Both the position numbers and the translations under genes were made by a program. The notes under the pieces were generated by a model. The model did not search any database. It was not told where the DNA came from and was given only the letters and a program-made list of their open reading frames with translations. Positions 45,537-56,256 of a stretch of 64,000 nt of DNA are shown here, in pieces. Source of the DNA: Diadophis punctatus similis (lineage: Eukaryota; Chordata; Lepidosauria; Squamata; Dipsadidae); contig JALIGW010000010.1 in NCBI GenBank assembly GCA_023053685.1, positions 6,516,096 through 6,580,095 on the forward strand, given 5' to 3'. Position 1 is the first letter of the stretch; each line of letters begins with the position of its first letter.

Positions 45537-45734
45537 ATGGCGCACCCGGGGATCTCAGCCCAGCTGCCCCCCGACATCGACCCCACCAAGGTGTCTGTGG
45601 CCTTCGGCCGCCGAGGCCTCCCCAAGCTCAATGAAGAGCTGCAGCACCCCGAGCTGCTGACGTGGCAGCCGGCCTTGATGGCACTCTGTGACCTGGTGCA
45701 CAACCCGGAGAACGCTTACCAAGCCATCGGCCTG
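45537..45734 (+). pseudogene. RSPH14: RSPH14-like first coding exon captured in a transposon
   Basis: From the ATG at 45537, 66 codons run to a GTGAGC donor (45735-45740). The translation begins MAHPGIS and continues [18 protein letters not shown] and [13 protein letters not shown], which matches the N-terminus of radial spoke head 14 (RTDR1), an armadillo-repeat protein of motile cilia, residue for residue over most of its length. The context is GC-rich, unlike the surrounding intron. An expected arginine is tryptophan here (TGG in LLTWQ), consistent with decay of a CpG codon, and the following lysine is also changed. No second exon follows; after the donor comes a GA-rich satellite. It lies between the ends of a hAT-type element, so it is read as a captured fragment, not the resident gene. 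Whether it is transcribed is unknown. Confidence 0.85.
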
Positions 45735-45764
45735 GTGAGCGGCGGCGGCCTGGCCACAGCTGGC

Positions 45765-46275
45765 GGGAGGGAAGGGAAGGGAGGGAAGAAGGAAAGAAAA
45801 AGGAAAGAAAGAAAGAGAGAGGGAGGGAGGAAGGAAGACAGAAAGAAAGGGACAGAATGATGATAGGAAGGAAGCAAGCAAGATAGATAGAAAAAGAAAG
45901 AAGGGAGGAAAGAAAGAAAGAAAAAGAAAGAAAGAAAGAAAGATGGTAGGAAGGAAGGAAGACAGACAGACAGAAAAAGAAAGGAGGGAGGGAAGGGAAG
46001 GGAGGGAAGAAGGAAAAGAAAGAAAGAAAGAGGGAGGGAGGAAGACAGAAAGAAAGATGGTAGGAAGGAAGGAAGACAGACAGAAAAAGAAAGGAGGAAG
46101 GGGAGGGAAGGGAGGGAAGATGGAAAGAAAAAGGAAAGAAAGAAAGAAAGAGCGAGGGAGGGAGGGAGGAAGGAAGGAAGACAGAAAGAAAGAAAGATGG
46201 TAGGAAGGAAGGAAGATAGACAGAAAAAGAAGGGAGGGAGAGAGGGAGGGAAGAAGGAAAGAAAAAGGAAAGAAA

Positions 46276-46308
<33 letters not shown>

Positions 46309-46745
46309 GGTAGGAAGGAAGGAAGATGGTAGGAAGGAAGGAAGGAAGACAGACAGAAAAAGGAGGGAAGGAAGAAAGAAAGAAAAAGGAAAGAAAAAGG
46401 AAGGAAGGAAGAGGGAGGCAGGGAGGGAGGAAGACAAAAAGAAAGAAAGATGGTAGGTAGGTAGGAAGGAAGACAGACAGAAAAAGGAGGGAGGGAAGGG
46501 AGGGAAGAAGGAAAGAAAAAAGAAAGAAAGAGGGAGGGAGGGAGGGAGGGAGGGAGGGAGAAAGAAAGAAAGAAAGATGGTAGGAAGGAAGGAAGACAGA
46601 CAGAAAGAAAGAAAAGATGGTAGGAAGGAAGGAGGACAGACAGAAAGAAAGAAAAGAAAGAAAGAAAAAGAAAGATGGTAGGAAGAAAGATAGAAAGAAA
46701 AAGAAAGAAAGAAGGGGGAAGGTAGAGAAGAAAGAAAGAATGAAA
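45765..46745. repeat. GA-rich satellite, about 1 kb
   Basis: Purine-only strand of GAAA, GGAA, GGGA and GACA units, organised in recurring blocks of 100-150 bases, each ending GATGGTAGGAAGGAAG(GAAG)ACAGACAGA. The long antisense serine/phenylalanine-rich open frames are artefacts of it. Confidence 0.95.
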
Positions 46746-46963
46746 GAAATACTTATGACCACAATTGAGCCTAACATTTTGGTTGCTAAGCAAGAGCGTT
46801 GTTAAGTGAGTTTCACCACACTTTACAAGTTGGCCACGCCCACCCGGTCACCTGACCACTAAGCCATGCCCACCTGAGGGGGTGGGGTGGGGGGCGGTGA
46901 GGATGAGTTTGTAGCACCAAGGGGGCGGTGGACTGAAAAAGTTTGGGAACCACTGATTTATAT

Positions 46964-47125
46964 CATAGGCCAGAAAAATCAGATAATTTATATAAAATGT
47001 CAGTAACAGATTGTCTCATAGTTTAAGCAAGGAGAAGACTTGCCTTTGCTTACTTCAATCCACTTTTCTTTTGATGTTGTCTAACTATTCCTTATCCTCA
47101 AAACACTGAAGTTAGATCTTCATCT
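46964..47125. other. Intron sequence after the hAT-type element
   Basis: AT-rich, nothing recognised. Confidence 0.4.
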
Positions 47126-47640
47126 TCTTTCAGTTGTAGAGTACTCTTTTATTTTTAAGTTTTATTTTTAAAACCAGGTTGAGAGTAGCCGTTGGGTCAT
47201 TGACCTTCGGTGAGATAGGGACTTGTCTATCCCGAGCATGTGAAGTCAGATTCCAGTGGACTGAGCGGATGAAATCTACTAGAATAGGACAACGGTCATG
47301 AAGGCGGTCTCTGCAAGCGATGTGGTATGCTAAGAGCACGGCAAGACACGAAAGATTCCCTGGTCAACCACTGTGCCCAGCCCATCTCCAACTGTCTCGA
47401 CTCTTGTCCTGCTATTTGGAGCAAGATGGAATCTGGGAAGAGAGAGTGAGGCTGACTATGCGCACATATCCCTCACTTTAATCCAATTCACGCGCAAGTC
47501 TTGACATCCCCCCAAGTCCTGTGAAAAGTCCTGTGACAATGGGCGAGCGACAAAGCAGCTGGTGTGGATACACTGGGAGCTGTAGCTGCAGACCTCCACA
47601 TAGGCAACTCAGGTCTATGATAGATGTTAAGGTCCTCTTC
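47126..47640. other. Unclassified moderately GC-rich block
   Basis: Compositionally unlike its AT-rich neighbours. A 69-codon antisense frame (47130-47339, AYHIACRDRLHDRCP) matches nothing I recognise. It could be an old LTR, a LINE 5' region or a retrocopy; I cannot decide. Confidence 0.35.
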
Positions 47641-48124
47641 GAATACTATGGATGAACATCATTTTTAAGTACACAAACATTTTAAAACTCTGACTATTTA
47701 ATGCACAGAACTGTTCTTCTTTGCACTTACTTTTAAATTATATGTCAATTCCTCACCAGGCTCTCTTTATTATTCCATTTACTGAAAATATTAGAAGTAT
47801 TTATAATGCAAGCAGAGTCTCATCCAATATTTCAAACAGACCATAATTTTTTTCTTCAGTAAATGCTTTTAAATTACTTTGCAATAAAATATTTAGCACT
47901 TAATTGTAGATGAAGAGTTTTAAATGCACCATTTATAACTGTTACTACCACATACTGAAATAAATCCTAGCAATCATTACACTTGTAGGTAAACAAAGAA
48001 ATAATAGTTGAGATATTGAATGCCGGAAAAGCATTTTTAAACATTGCTATTAAGATAGGAATCTTTTTTTTTAAATGTAGGATTATTTTAATGTTCCAAT
48101 AAAAGAAAATATATGTATTTCAGG
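47641..48124. other. AT-rich intron sequence
   Basis: No feature identified. Confidence 0.5.
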
Positions 48125-48900
48125 GTTGAACTATAAAGTTCTTGGAGCACTCTGAGCTTGGTTGTTTCCTTGCAGATGTTTCATTACTCAGCTAGGCAAT
48201 ATCATCAATCCAAATATAGAGTTTGCTTCCTGTTTATTTGCTGCAGCTCAATTTTGATGGGGGAATGATTTCTTCCTTGCTAGTTCTTTCATTATTGTTT
48301 TCTGCCTGATTGTATGACTAGTGTTGATCCCTGTTTATCTGTTGGTTAATGAAGAACTGTGTTCTAGTCTTTTTGTTTCGTCCCTAGGTTTTTTTTAAAT
48401 TGTCTCTTTCAAGTGGCGTGGAAATAGAATCTATCTCTAAGTGTCTATTGATGGCTGATTTGCCTAAATGCCAAGTTTCCAGGACTTCCCTAGCATTTGT
48501 GAATTTGGCTTAGTCTAAGATGCCAACAGTTTCTTGGTTGAAAATGTGGTTGATTCTGTCCTGGTGTTCTGAATTTGAGGAGGTTTCATTATGTCTTTTT
48601 GTGTGTGTTTGTGGATGCACTTGACTATTCTGCCTATCTGTTTTCCATAGTGGCTTTTGCAGTTCTTGCACTATATATTGTAGGTGACTCCTGTTTTTCT
48701 TTTCATTTCAAGCGCTTATCTTTTGGTTTGCTTAAGATGTTTTGGAGTTGGTTTGTGTGCTACAGTGATGACATATGGTTGTAGCAGTCTGTTTCTTGAA
48801 AGAAATATACTAGGGAAGCATAAAAATGAAATCAGCTGTTTCATTTTCTTTTTTAGCAAAATAAGGTGAAATTGCCAAGAATGATAGACCCATTGCAAAT
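48125..48900 (-). mobile_element. Penelope-like element remnant (GIY-YIG region and 3' end)
   Basis: The minus-strand translation near 48600-48700 shows a decayed GIY-YIG endonuclease start (YNIQCKNCKSHYGKQIGRI, with one internal stop), then ...REVLETWHLGKSAINRH in the region 48430-48520, the pattern following the GIY-YIG domain in Penelope elements. The 3' end near 48130-48220 reads as GATGATATTGCCTAGCTGAG then AATGAAACATCTGCAAGGAA, the characteristic conserved tail of vertebrate Penelope copies. Many stops and frame changes; dead. Confidence 0.7.
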
Positions 48901-49169
48901 TATTGCTAGATATTGCGGCATAAGCCTAAATACACAGCCACTAAAATTCATTGGATAAATGGAGTTTAGTTTAGTTTAGTTTAGTTTAGTTTAATTAGAT
49001 TTATATACCGCCCTTCTCCAGGGGACTCAGGGCGGTGAACAGCCAAGTAAAAACACAATAGAAACATTAAAATATATATACAATTAAAATAAAATATTCG
49101 ATGTGGCCGTGATTTAATACAATTAAAATTTGGTAAAATCTTAAAAATTTAAAAACCCCAAAAACTTTT

Positions 49170-52100
49170 TCACGCCAGCCCGGCTTGATAAAAATAATAC
49201 ATCTTGAGGGCACGGCGGAAGGTGGACAGGTCGTGAATGGTTCTTTTGTCTGGGGGGAGCTGATTCCAGAGGGTGGGTGCTCCCACAGAGAAGGCCCTCC
49301 CCCTGGGCATCACCAGCCTACACTGCTTGGCTGATGGCACCCCAAGGAGGCCCTCTCTGTGGGAGCGCACTGGTCGATGGGAGGTAGTTTGTGGCAGCAG
49401 GCGGTCTCGGAGATACCTAGGTCCAATGCCATGGAGCGCTTTAAAGGTGGTAACAAGCACCTTGAAGCGTACCCGGTAGACCACCGGAAGCCAGTGCAGC
49501 TCGCGCAGGAGGGGTTTTATATGGGAGCGCCAATTAGCCCCCGAAACCACCCACGCGGCTGCATTCTGGATCAGTTGGAGCCTCTGGGTGCTCTTCATGG
49601 GGAGCCCCATGTAGAGAGCGTTACAGTAGTCCAGACGCGACGTGACTAGGGCATGGGTGACTGTGCACAGGGAATCCCGATCCAGAAAGGGCCGCAACTG
49701 GCGTATCAGGCGGACCTGATAAAAGGCCGCCTTGGTCACAGCTGTCAGATGGTCCTCTAAGGACAGTTGTGGATCCAGGAGGACACCCAGATTGCGAGCC
49801 CTTTCGGCGGGGGCTAGAGACTCGCCCCCGATAGTCAGAGATGGAATCATCTGACTATATCGAGACGCTGGGAACCACAGCCACTCCGTCTTGGAAGGGT
49901 TGAGCCTGAGTCGGTTTCTCCCCATCCAGATCCGCACAGCTTCCAGGCATCGGGACATCACTTCAAGGGCATCATTGGGGTGGCCTGGGGTGGAAATGTA
50001 CAGGTGTGTATCATCAGTGTACTGATGGTACTTCACCCCAAAGCCACGGATGATCTCACCCAGCGGCTTCACATAGATGTTGAACAGAAGGGGTGAGAGA
50101 ATCGACCCCTGGGGCACTCCATATGTAAGAGGCCTCGAGGACGACTTCTGCTTCCCTGCCAATACAAACTGCGACCGGTTGGAGAGAAAGAAGGAGAACC
50201 AACGAAGAACGGTGCCCCCTATCCCTAACTCTTCCAGCCGGTGCAGCATGATACCATGGTCGATGGTATCAAAAGCCGCTGAGAGGTCTAATAGGACCAG
50301 GACAGAGGAACAACCCCTGTCCCGAGCCCTCCAGAGATCATCAGCCAATGCGACCAATGCCGTTTCCATGCTGTGCCCGGCCCTGAAACCCGACTGGAAT
50401 GGATCTAGGTATGATGATTCCTCCAAGTACTGGGGAAACGGTCGTGCAACCACACTCTCAACAACAATTAAGAGCCGAGGTGGCGCAGCGGTTAGAGGCA
50501 GAACTGCAGGCCACTTTAGCTGACTGTGATCCACAGGTCAGCGGTTCAAATCTCACCGGCTCAAGGTTGACTCAGCCTTCCATCCTTCCGAGGTAGGTAA
50601 AATGAGGACCCAGATTGTTGGGGGCAATATAAATATACATTGCTTACTGGTGTAAACCGCTTAGAGAGTGCTTGCATTGTGAGGCGGTATATAAATCTCA
50701 CAAATAAATAAATAAATAAAACCTTCGCCCATGGTTGCTGGGTCCAGGGAGGGCTTCTTGAGGAGAGGCCTCACCACCGCTTCTTTCAAAGCCATGGGGA
50801 AGTAACCCTCCCCCAAAGAAGCGTTAATAATTCCCTGGAGCCAGCCTCGTGTAACCTCCCGGGTAGCCAGCACTAACCAGGAGGGACACGGGTCCAATAA
50901 ACATGTGGCTGCACTGAGCCTCCCCAGAATCTTGTCCACATCCTCAGGGGTCACCGAATCAAACTCTTCCCAGATAACGTTCTCAAGACCATTCCCTGTC
51001 ACCGCGTCCGTATCCACCCAGTTGGAGTCCAGTTCCCCCTGAATCTGAGCGATTTTGTCATGCAGATATCGTCCAAAGTCCTCAGCCCTGCCTTCCAGGG
51101 GATCCTCACGTGCTTCTTGATGGAGTAAGGAACGGGTCACCCTGAACAGGGCCGTTGGACAATTCTCTGATGATGCAATAAGAGCGGAAAAATACTTCGA
51201 TTTCTCCACTTTTATTGCCACTAGGTAGGTCTTAATATGCGACCTTACCAGTGTTCGATCAGATTCAGAGAGACTGGCCCTCCAACTGCTCTCTAGGCGT
51301 CTTTTCCGGCGCTTCATCTCCCTCAGCTCCTCAGTAAACCAGGGAGCCGAGCGGGATCGGAGCTGAGTCAGAGGCCGCAAAGGCACAACTCGGTCCAAGG
51401 CCCCACCAGCCGCCCTATCCCAGGCGGCAACCAGGTCCTCGGCCGAGTTGAGGGCTAGATCATCAGGAAGTGGCCCAAGCTCCGTCTGGAACCTATCCGG
51501 GTCCATCAGGCGCCTGGGGCGGACCCATCTAACTGGTTCCGCCTCCCTGCGGCGTGGGGAAGCGGTATGGAGGTCTAGCTGAAGGAGTGAGTGATCTGAC
51601 CATGACAAGGGTTTAATGACTACATCCCCTATATCAAGACCACTCAACCACTGGCCAGAGACAAAAATCAAGTCTAGAGTGTGTCCTCTCTCATGTGTGG
51701 GGCCATGAACTAACTGGGTTAGGTCCATGGCCATCAAGGAAGCCAAGAACTCCCGAGCCAACTCAGATGTTTTGCCAACAGATGGCAGGTTGAAATCTTC
51801 CATGACCAAAAGCCTGGGTGTGTCAACCGCCACCGTGGCTATCGTGTCGAGTAGCTCAGGCAGGGCAGCTGCTACGCGGCAGGGAGCCAGGTATGTAAGC
51901 AGCAAGCCCTTCTGAACCCCATGGCCCCATTTCACAAGGAGGGACTCACAACCAGCTATCTGTGGCACAGTGGTCTCCCTTGGCCCAAGACCCTCATTAA
52001 TAACAACCGCCACCCCCCGCCCCTCCCCTGAGCCCTCGGCTGATGGAATGCTCTGAAACCTGGTGGACAAATCTCCACCAGAGGGACACCTCCCTCCGGC

Positions 52101-52831
52101 CCCAACCAGGTCTCCGTGATACCCGCCAGGTCCATTCCCCCCTCAACAATAAGATCGTGAATGAAGGGGGCTTTATTTACCATGGACCTGGCATTGCATA
52201 GCATCAGCCGAAGACTCGGGTCCTGAGTATCTAAACCACCCAGTATCCGGGATGAGCTGTAGAGACCGGGACGCGCAATCGCTTTTAAACAGCGAGTGCG
52301 CATCCCCAATACATGATATGGTCTCTTGCTCCCAATTCCATATCTGCCCCTTCCCATCACCGTGCTGATGGCACAACCCTCATTCAAATGTCCATTTTCC
52401 ATAGACTGCTCCCCGATCCCTCGTCCAACATCCTCTCGCCCGTTACCCCCTGCCGGGCTAGTTTGCGTCAGCCTAGGAGGATTTCCCCCCCAATCCCCCT
52501 TGGTTGTATTCCCAATTCCCCTTAAAACATATTTATACATTAATTTAAACAAAAAGCCTCTTAAACCCCTTTTAGTTGCATGCCATCTCTCAGGGCTCCA
52601 AAGCCCATCATCGAGGAAGGCCCTTGATAATACAGGGGGCCATCGCCGCGAGGGGGGGGCATCTCGCAGTGCAAGCAATTCCTTTGGAGAGTAGCCCATC
52701 ACACAAACGGTGGGGTGAGGAGAGGGGGCTCCAAATCCATAAGAGTCGTATTTCGAGGGGTTGAAGATGTAGAAAGGTGGTGAAGAGGCTAAAGTGAGGA
52801 GGCTGAGGTTAGGGCCCCTACATTCTCCCAC
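49170..52831 (-). pseudogene. L2-type LINE ORF2, interrupted by SINE and one frameshift
   Basis: Right to left: N-terminal region, endonuclease (RLMLCNARSMVNKAPF, ITETWLGPEGG, then after a frameshift near 52040 VVINEGLG, MEDFNLPSVG and LSWSDHSLLQLD with the SDH motif), a linker to [10 protein letters not shown] and LLKKPSLDP, the SINE, and RT from [12 protein letters not shown] onward with [41 protein letters not shown], the catalytic motif changed from YADD to YTDD (near 50020-50031), and the long C-terminal region. The frames on the two sides of the SINE are in register. The alanine-to-threonine change next to the catalytic aspartates and the SINE both argue the copy is inactive. Confidence 0.9.
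50472..50720 (+). mobile_element. tRNA-derived SINE inserted in the L2-type LINE
   Basis: Box A TGGCGCAGCGG (50481-50491) and box B GGTTCAAATCT (50543-50553) of an RNA polymerase III promoter, then a body (CAGCCTTCCATCCTTCCGAGG, AATGAGGACCCAGATTG), a LINE-like end GCGGTATATAAAT and an (AAAT)n tail. No tRNA acceptor stem is formed, so it is a SINE and not a tRNA gene. A diverged tail of the same family is at 54505-54575. Confidence 0.9.
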
Positions 52832-53371
52832 AATGAGGGGGCAGTCAGATTACATGTCTGCAGGCAGGAAAGCCGATCCATCCATTCTCTCACAATGGTA
52901 GATGGTAAAAAGTTCTGGTGAGCAAAACTCTGTTCCAGCCTGCTGATAAAAAATAAATTTCCATCGGACTAGCCTCAGTAACTCCAGCCCGCCTACCATC
53001 TCTTTCCCCTCTAGCCATAAGTCACTGGATAACAGATGGAAATAGATGCTATATTGCCAAATTCAAAGGAGGGAGCAAAACATTACCTATAAGGTAAATG
53101 GTGATGATAATAATAAAATGCCCAGAAGATATATAATGGCCATGAGATGTATAATTGGCCTGTAAGATGATCCCCGAGGCAGCTGGACAATAAACCTCAG
53201 TCTATTCAATCTGGGTCTGTGGAAGGGCGTACTGTAAAAGTGACAATTAGGAACAGCTTATGAAGCCTAGATAAATGTGTAGTTGTTTTAATTATTTGAA
53301 AGTGGTATTTTATACATTGTCTCTTATACAAACCACTTTTTCAAAGATTTTCACACTTTTATTACTGTTAT
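52832..53371. other. Intron sequence, no feature identified
   Basis: A short repeat of CATTCTCCCACAATG / CATTCTCTCACAATG occurs at about 52820 and 52880, possibly a boundary of the L2-type 5' end. Otherwise nothing recognised. Confidence 0.45.
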
Positions 53372-53592
53372 ATAATGGAGTGGCATGGTGGCCTAGAGGT
53401 GAAGTTCTCGCAGGACGATCAGGAGGCTGTGAGTTCGATACTAGGTAGCAATAGATTTTTTTCTCTCTGGGTGAAAAGAGAAAATATCTGCTGTGAGCTC
53501 CTCATAAGTGTCAGGAAGGGCATCCGGCCAGTTCAGTCGGCCCGACTCCACCCCAATCAAGAGATTACAGGATCATTTAAAAGAATTACTGT
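53372..53592 (+). mobile_element. tRNA-derived SINE with BovB-like tail
   Basis: Box A-like TGGCCTAGAGG (53389-53399) and box B-like AGTTCGATACT (53432-53442), then the segment GTGTCAGGAAGGGCATCCGG (53510-53529), which is the tail shared by Sauria-type SINEs and BovB LINEs in squamates. Ends in an AT-rich repeat. Confidence 0.7.
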
Positions 53593-53593
53593 T

Positions 53594-53643
53594 ATACAAT
53601 ACACTATGATATCGTTATAGTGATATCATAGTGTGTTGTATAT
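53594..53643. repeat. Short near-perfect hairpin
   Basis: ATACAATACACTATGATATC, an 8-base loop, then its reverse complement with one mismatch, directly after the SINE. Confidence 0.85.
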
Positions 53644-54504
53644 TTGCTCAGAATCACAAATGAATAAGAGAAGACAGACAGGTAAGATAAAAAAAGAATG
53701 ATGTTCAAAATATTTTTTGGAAGTTGTCTAAGAATGGAAGGGGCTGGAAAAGGGCAGAGGATTGTGGATTTTTTAAAAAAAAGATAGATTGCTTTATAAA
53801 AAGAGTATCAGAATTATTCTTGATCTTCTTTTCTCTGATGCACTGATTCCACACAGCCCTTTGAATGAGTCAGAAAGAGCAGAGCAATATTCTCCAAGCA
53901 GGTTTGTGTATAGGTTAACCAAGTAGCCAATAATTATGTTACAGTCTCTCCAAGAAATTCCTAAACCATCTTATCAGCATGGTTTCAACATGCAAAAGTT
54001 AAATACCAAAATTATCTCTATTATTTCTGTATTGGAACACTAGCTACACCAGGGTTTCATCAGGACAAGGCAACAAACATATATAGCAGAACTCAGCTGC
54101 TGTAAACATCCACTACACATAATGGGGAGTTCCACAGATACCTCCCCCAACAATAGAGTAAATAGTTGCAGCTAAAGACTCCAATAGTGATCATGTGACT
54201 GTGGGATTATGTGACTACATGCAATTTGCCTAACAATGGCAGTTAGAACTGCCACAATTGCTATCATAAGTCAGCATGGTCATTTGATGTTGCACAGAAC
54301 TTAGCAATGGAGTTGTCAGTCCCAATTAGCATTATTAAGTGAGGATTAAATGTAGTAAATATGCAGCTTTCTGGGGATTATTTTAAAAAACAAAAACAAT
54401 ACAAATTCTGAATGCACTTTTCTTCTTTAAGTACAGCCAATTATTTAAACTTTGATGTTTTTTCTAGAAGTTCTAATTCTATAACTGGGGTCAGGGAAAC
54501 TTAA
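53644..54504. other. Intron sequence with an old interspersed repeat
   Basis: About 54140-54350 (GATCATGTGACTGTGGGATT, CAGCATGGTCATTTGATG, TTAAGTGAGG) is written like the repeat at 15660-16030. The rest shows nothing recognisable. Confidence 0.45.
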
Positions 54505-54575
54505 ATTATGTCAGAGAGGGCTATAAAGCACTGTGAAGCGGTATATAAGTCTACGTGCTATTGGTATTGCTATTT
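54505..54575 (+). mobile_element. SINE 3' tail fragment
   Basis: GGGCTATAAAGCACTGTGAA, GCGGTATATAAGTCTACG and TGCTATTGGTATTGCTATT match the 3' end of the SINE family at 50472-50720. Confidence 0.7.
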
Positions 54576-54659
54576 GGTCACTTTATTTGTTTTCTGGATC
54601 CATTTCTAATTCAGTTGAAATAAATATATTTTGTTCTTACACTTATGGATTTTTCACCA

Positions 54660-56060
54660 GTCTCTGTTCTTTTTTTTTTCAAATTTTTATTATACAATTT
54701 TTCCTCATTTTACCTTACAATTTCCATTTTGCAACAGTTCTGTACCAGTATGTATTTAGTTTTTTACTTTTATATATACTAATATGTATACAATATATCA
54801 TTATCATTCTAAATATTTCTTACATCATTCATTTTTGTAACATCTTACCATAATATATATAATAAATATTCTTCGTCTATCAATATTCTTATACTTATTT
54901 CTCATTTCTAATTCATTGATCATCTTTCCTCGTTTGTTTTCTAATCTTTGCATCTACTATCTATCCAATTGTACCATAAATCCCAAATTAAATAATATTC
55001 TGTCTCTCCTTTGTCCTTAATTTCCATTGTCAGCCTGTCCATTTCAGTGCAATCTAATATTTTCTTTATTACCATTTCTTCAGAGGGTATATTTCCATTT
55101 TTCCAGTTTTGAGCATATACAATTCTGGCTGCCATTATTACATGTAGCATTAAGTATTGAGGTTTTTTGTTATATTTCCCTGTTAGTATGCCTAATAAAA
55201 ATAGCTCTGGTTTTAACTCTGTTTGCTATTTTACCATTTCCTCTAACCACTGTTTTATCCTTATCCAATATTTTTGTGCCAATGAGCAAGTCCAACCACA
55301 TGTGGTAATATGTTCCCTGCATCTGTTTACACTTCCAACATTCTGGTGATATATTTGGAAACATTTTTGCTAATCTTGCTGGTGGTAAATGCCAACTATA
55401 TAACATTTTATGTAAATTTTCTCTATAAGCTGCCAACATTGTCAATTTATAATTTCCCCCTCCACAATTTTGTGGCATGGAGAAGTCAAACTCTATGCAG
55501 AACTTGCAGAGCATGCAGGTAATGCTGCTAATGATACAAGAAACTATGACAAAGACACAGGAGACAAGATCGAGAAATCACGAGTAGATGAAAAATGAGA
55601 TGGGAGATGTGAAAGGAGAGATTCAAAAGATGGACGATAAAATAGGGGAGATTCAACAAACAATAACCAAAAATGAACGAAGAATACAAACTGTAGAAAC
55701 AAAAACAGAACAAACAGAAAAGAAGATGGAAATAATGGAGCAAAAATTTACTTTGGCTAATAGGGAACTAGAAGAGACAATTGTCTTTCTAGAAATGGAA
55801 AAGGCAGCTTTCTTCTTGAGGTTCCAGACTATAGTAGAGGACAAAGAAGAAGACCTGGCTATGGTTATGACGGACCTGCTAGTGGCTACACTACAGAAAA
55901 AAAAGCAGGATATACAAGGAGATATTGACAAAGTTTATAGAATCCACACAAATTATGCAAGAAGACATAAATTGCCAAGGGAAGTACATGTGAGGTTCAC
56001 CAAAAATACAATAAGAGATGAAATATACACCAGTCTCTGTTCTAATCACACCGATATTCA
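54660..56060. mobile_element. L1 LINE with inverted halves
   Basis: 54660-55485 is an L1 3' end on the minus strand (3' UTR, then ORF2 C-terminal codons with YSWHLPPARLAKMFP and CWKCKQMQGTYYH). From about 55486 the sequence switches to L1 ORF1 on the plus strand. Inverted 5' parts are typical of twin-primed L1 insertions, though here most of ORF2 is missing between the halves. Confidence 0.7.
54941..55514 (-). pseudogene. L1 ORF2 C-terminal remnant
   Basis: Two open pieces: 55170-55514 with the CXXC...H zinc-like pattern, and 54941-55150 (ARIVYAQNWKNGNIPSEE, then YYLIWDLWYNWI). Diverged from the other antisense L1 copies; frameshift near 55160. Confidence 0.8.
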
Positions 56061-56080
56061 AATCTTTGTTAGACAAAGCC
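55588..56080 (+). pseudogene. L1 ORF1 remnant of another L1 subfamily
   Basis: A long coiled coil (VKGEIQKMDDKIGEIQQ..., KTEQTEKKMEIMEQK) followed by an RRM-like core (FLRFQTIVEDKEEDL, then RRHKLPREVHVRFTKNTIRD). The N-terminus and C-terminal domain are missing. The open frame continues by chance into the DNA element downstream. Clearly distinct from ORF1 at 32744. Confidence 0.75.
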
Positions 56081-56111
56081 AACTAGTACAATATGATCAT
56101 ATTAATATCAC

Positions 56112-56256
56112 ATTAGTACTTCAATTAACACAGGGGATGCGTGTACATAGTTGGGGAAGGGGGCTTATGTTCGGGGGGCTTATTTCAACGCATGTCCTGA
56201 AAAGCCCTGTTGGCCTTATTATCAGGGCATGTCTTATTTTCGGGGAAACACAGTAC
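56112..56256. mobile_element. Partial TIR-type mini-element
   Basis: GGGGGCTTATTTC...CATGTC and GGGCATGTCTTATTTTCGGG form an internal inverted pattern, and the right end GGAAACACAGTAC resembles, in layout, the TACNGTA ends of the elements at 8088 and 28356. The left terminus is not recognised. Confidence 0.5.

Larger units (their letters stand above)
44870..46955 (+). mobile_element. hAT-type element carrying a captured host exon
   Basis: The left end CAGTGGTTCCCAAAGTGGGC (44870) and right end ...AAGTTTGGGAACCACTG (to 46955) are inverted repeats, each next to a GGGGGCGGTG-type subterminal motif. Flanks ATTTATAC (44862-44869) and ATTTATAT (46956-46963) are an 8-bp target duplication with one mismatch. 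Inside, in order: two palindromes (44992-45130, 45217-45362), an RSPH14-like 5' flank and first exon (45363-45734), a donor and short intron-like piece, about 1 kb of GA-rich satellite (45765-46745), and a squamate repeat fragment (46745-46830). No transposase is present, so movement would have needed an enzyme in trans. Confidence 0.85.
48963..52831 (-). mobile_element. L2-type LINE, nearly complete, split by a SINE
   Basis: Antisense. The tail at the left is a (TTTAG)n array (48963-48992) next to ATTTATATACCGCCC...GACTCAGGGCGG; the 3' UTR follows, then RT (49170-50471), a SINE insertion (50472-50720), and endonuclease and N-terminal region (50721-52831). The RT sequence is very close to the copy at 22937-24361. 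Confidence 0.92.

Noticed and set aside
45555..46793. A 412-codon antisense open frame rich in serine, phenylalanine and leucine
   Set aside because: It is translation of the GA-rich satellite. Purine-only strands lack stop codons on the complement.
50472..50720. Possible tRNA gene
   Set aside because: Box A and box B are present, but there is no acceptor stem or anticodon arm, and a LINE-like tail with A-rich repeat follows; it is a SINE.
53372..53592. Possible tRNA gene
   Set aside because: Weak pol III boxes with a BovB-like tail; it fits a SINE.
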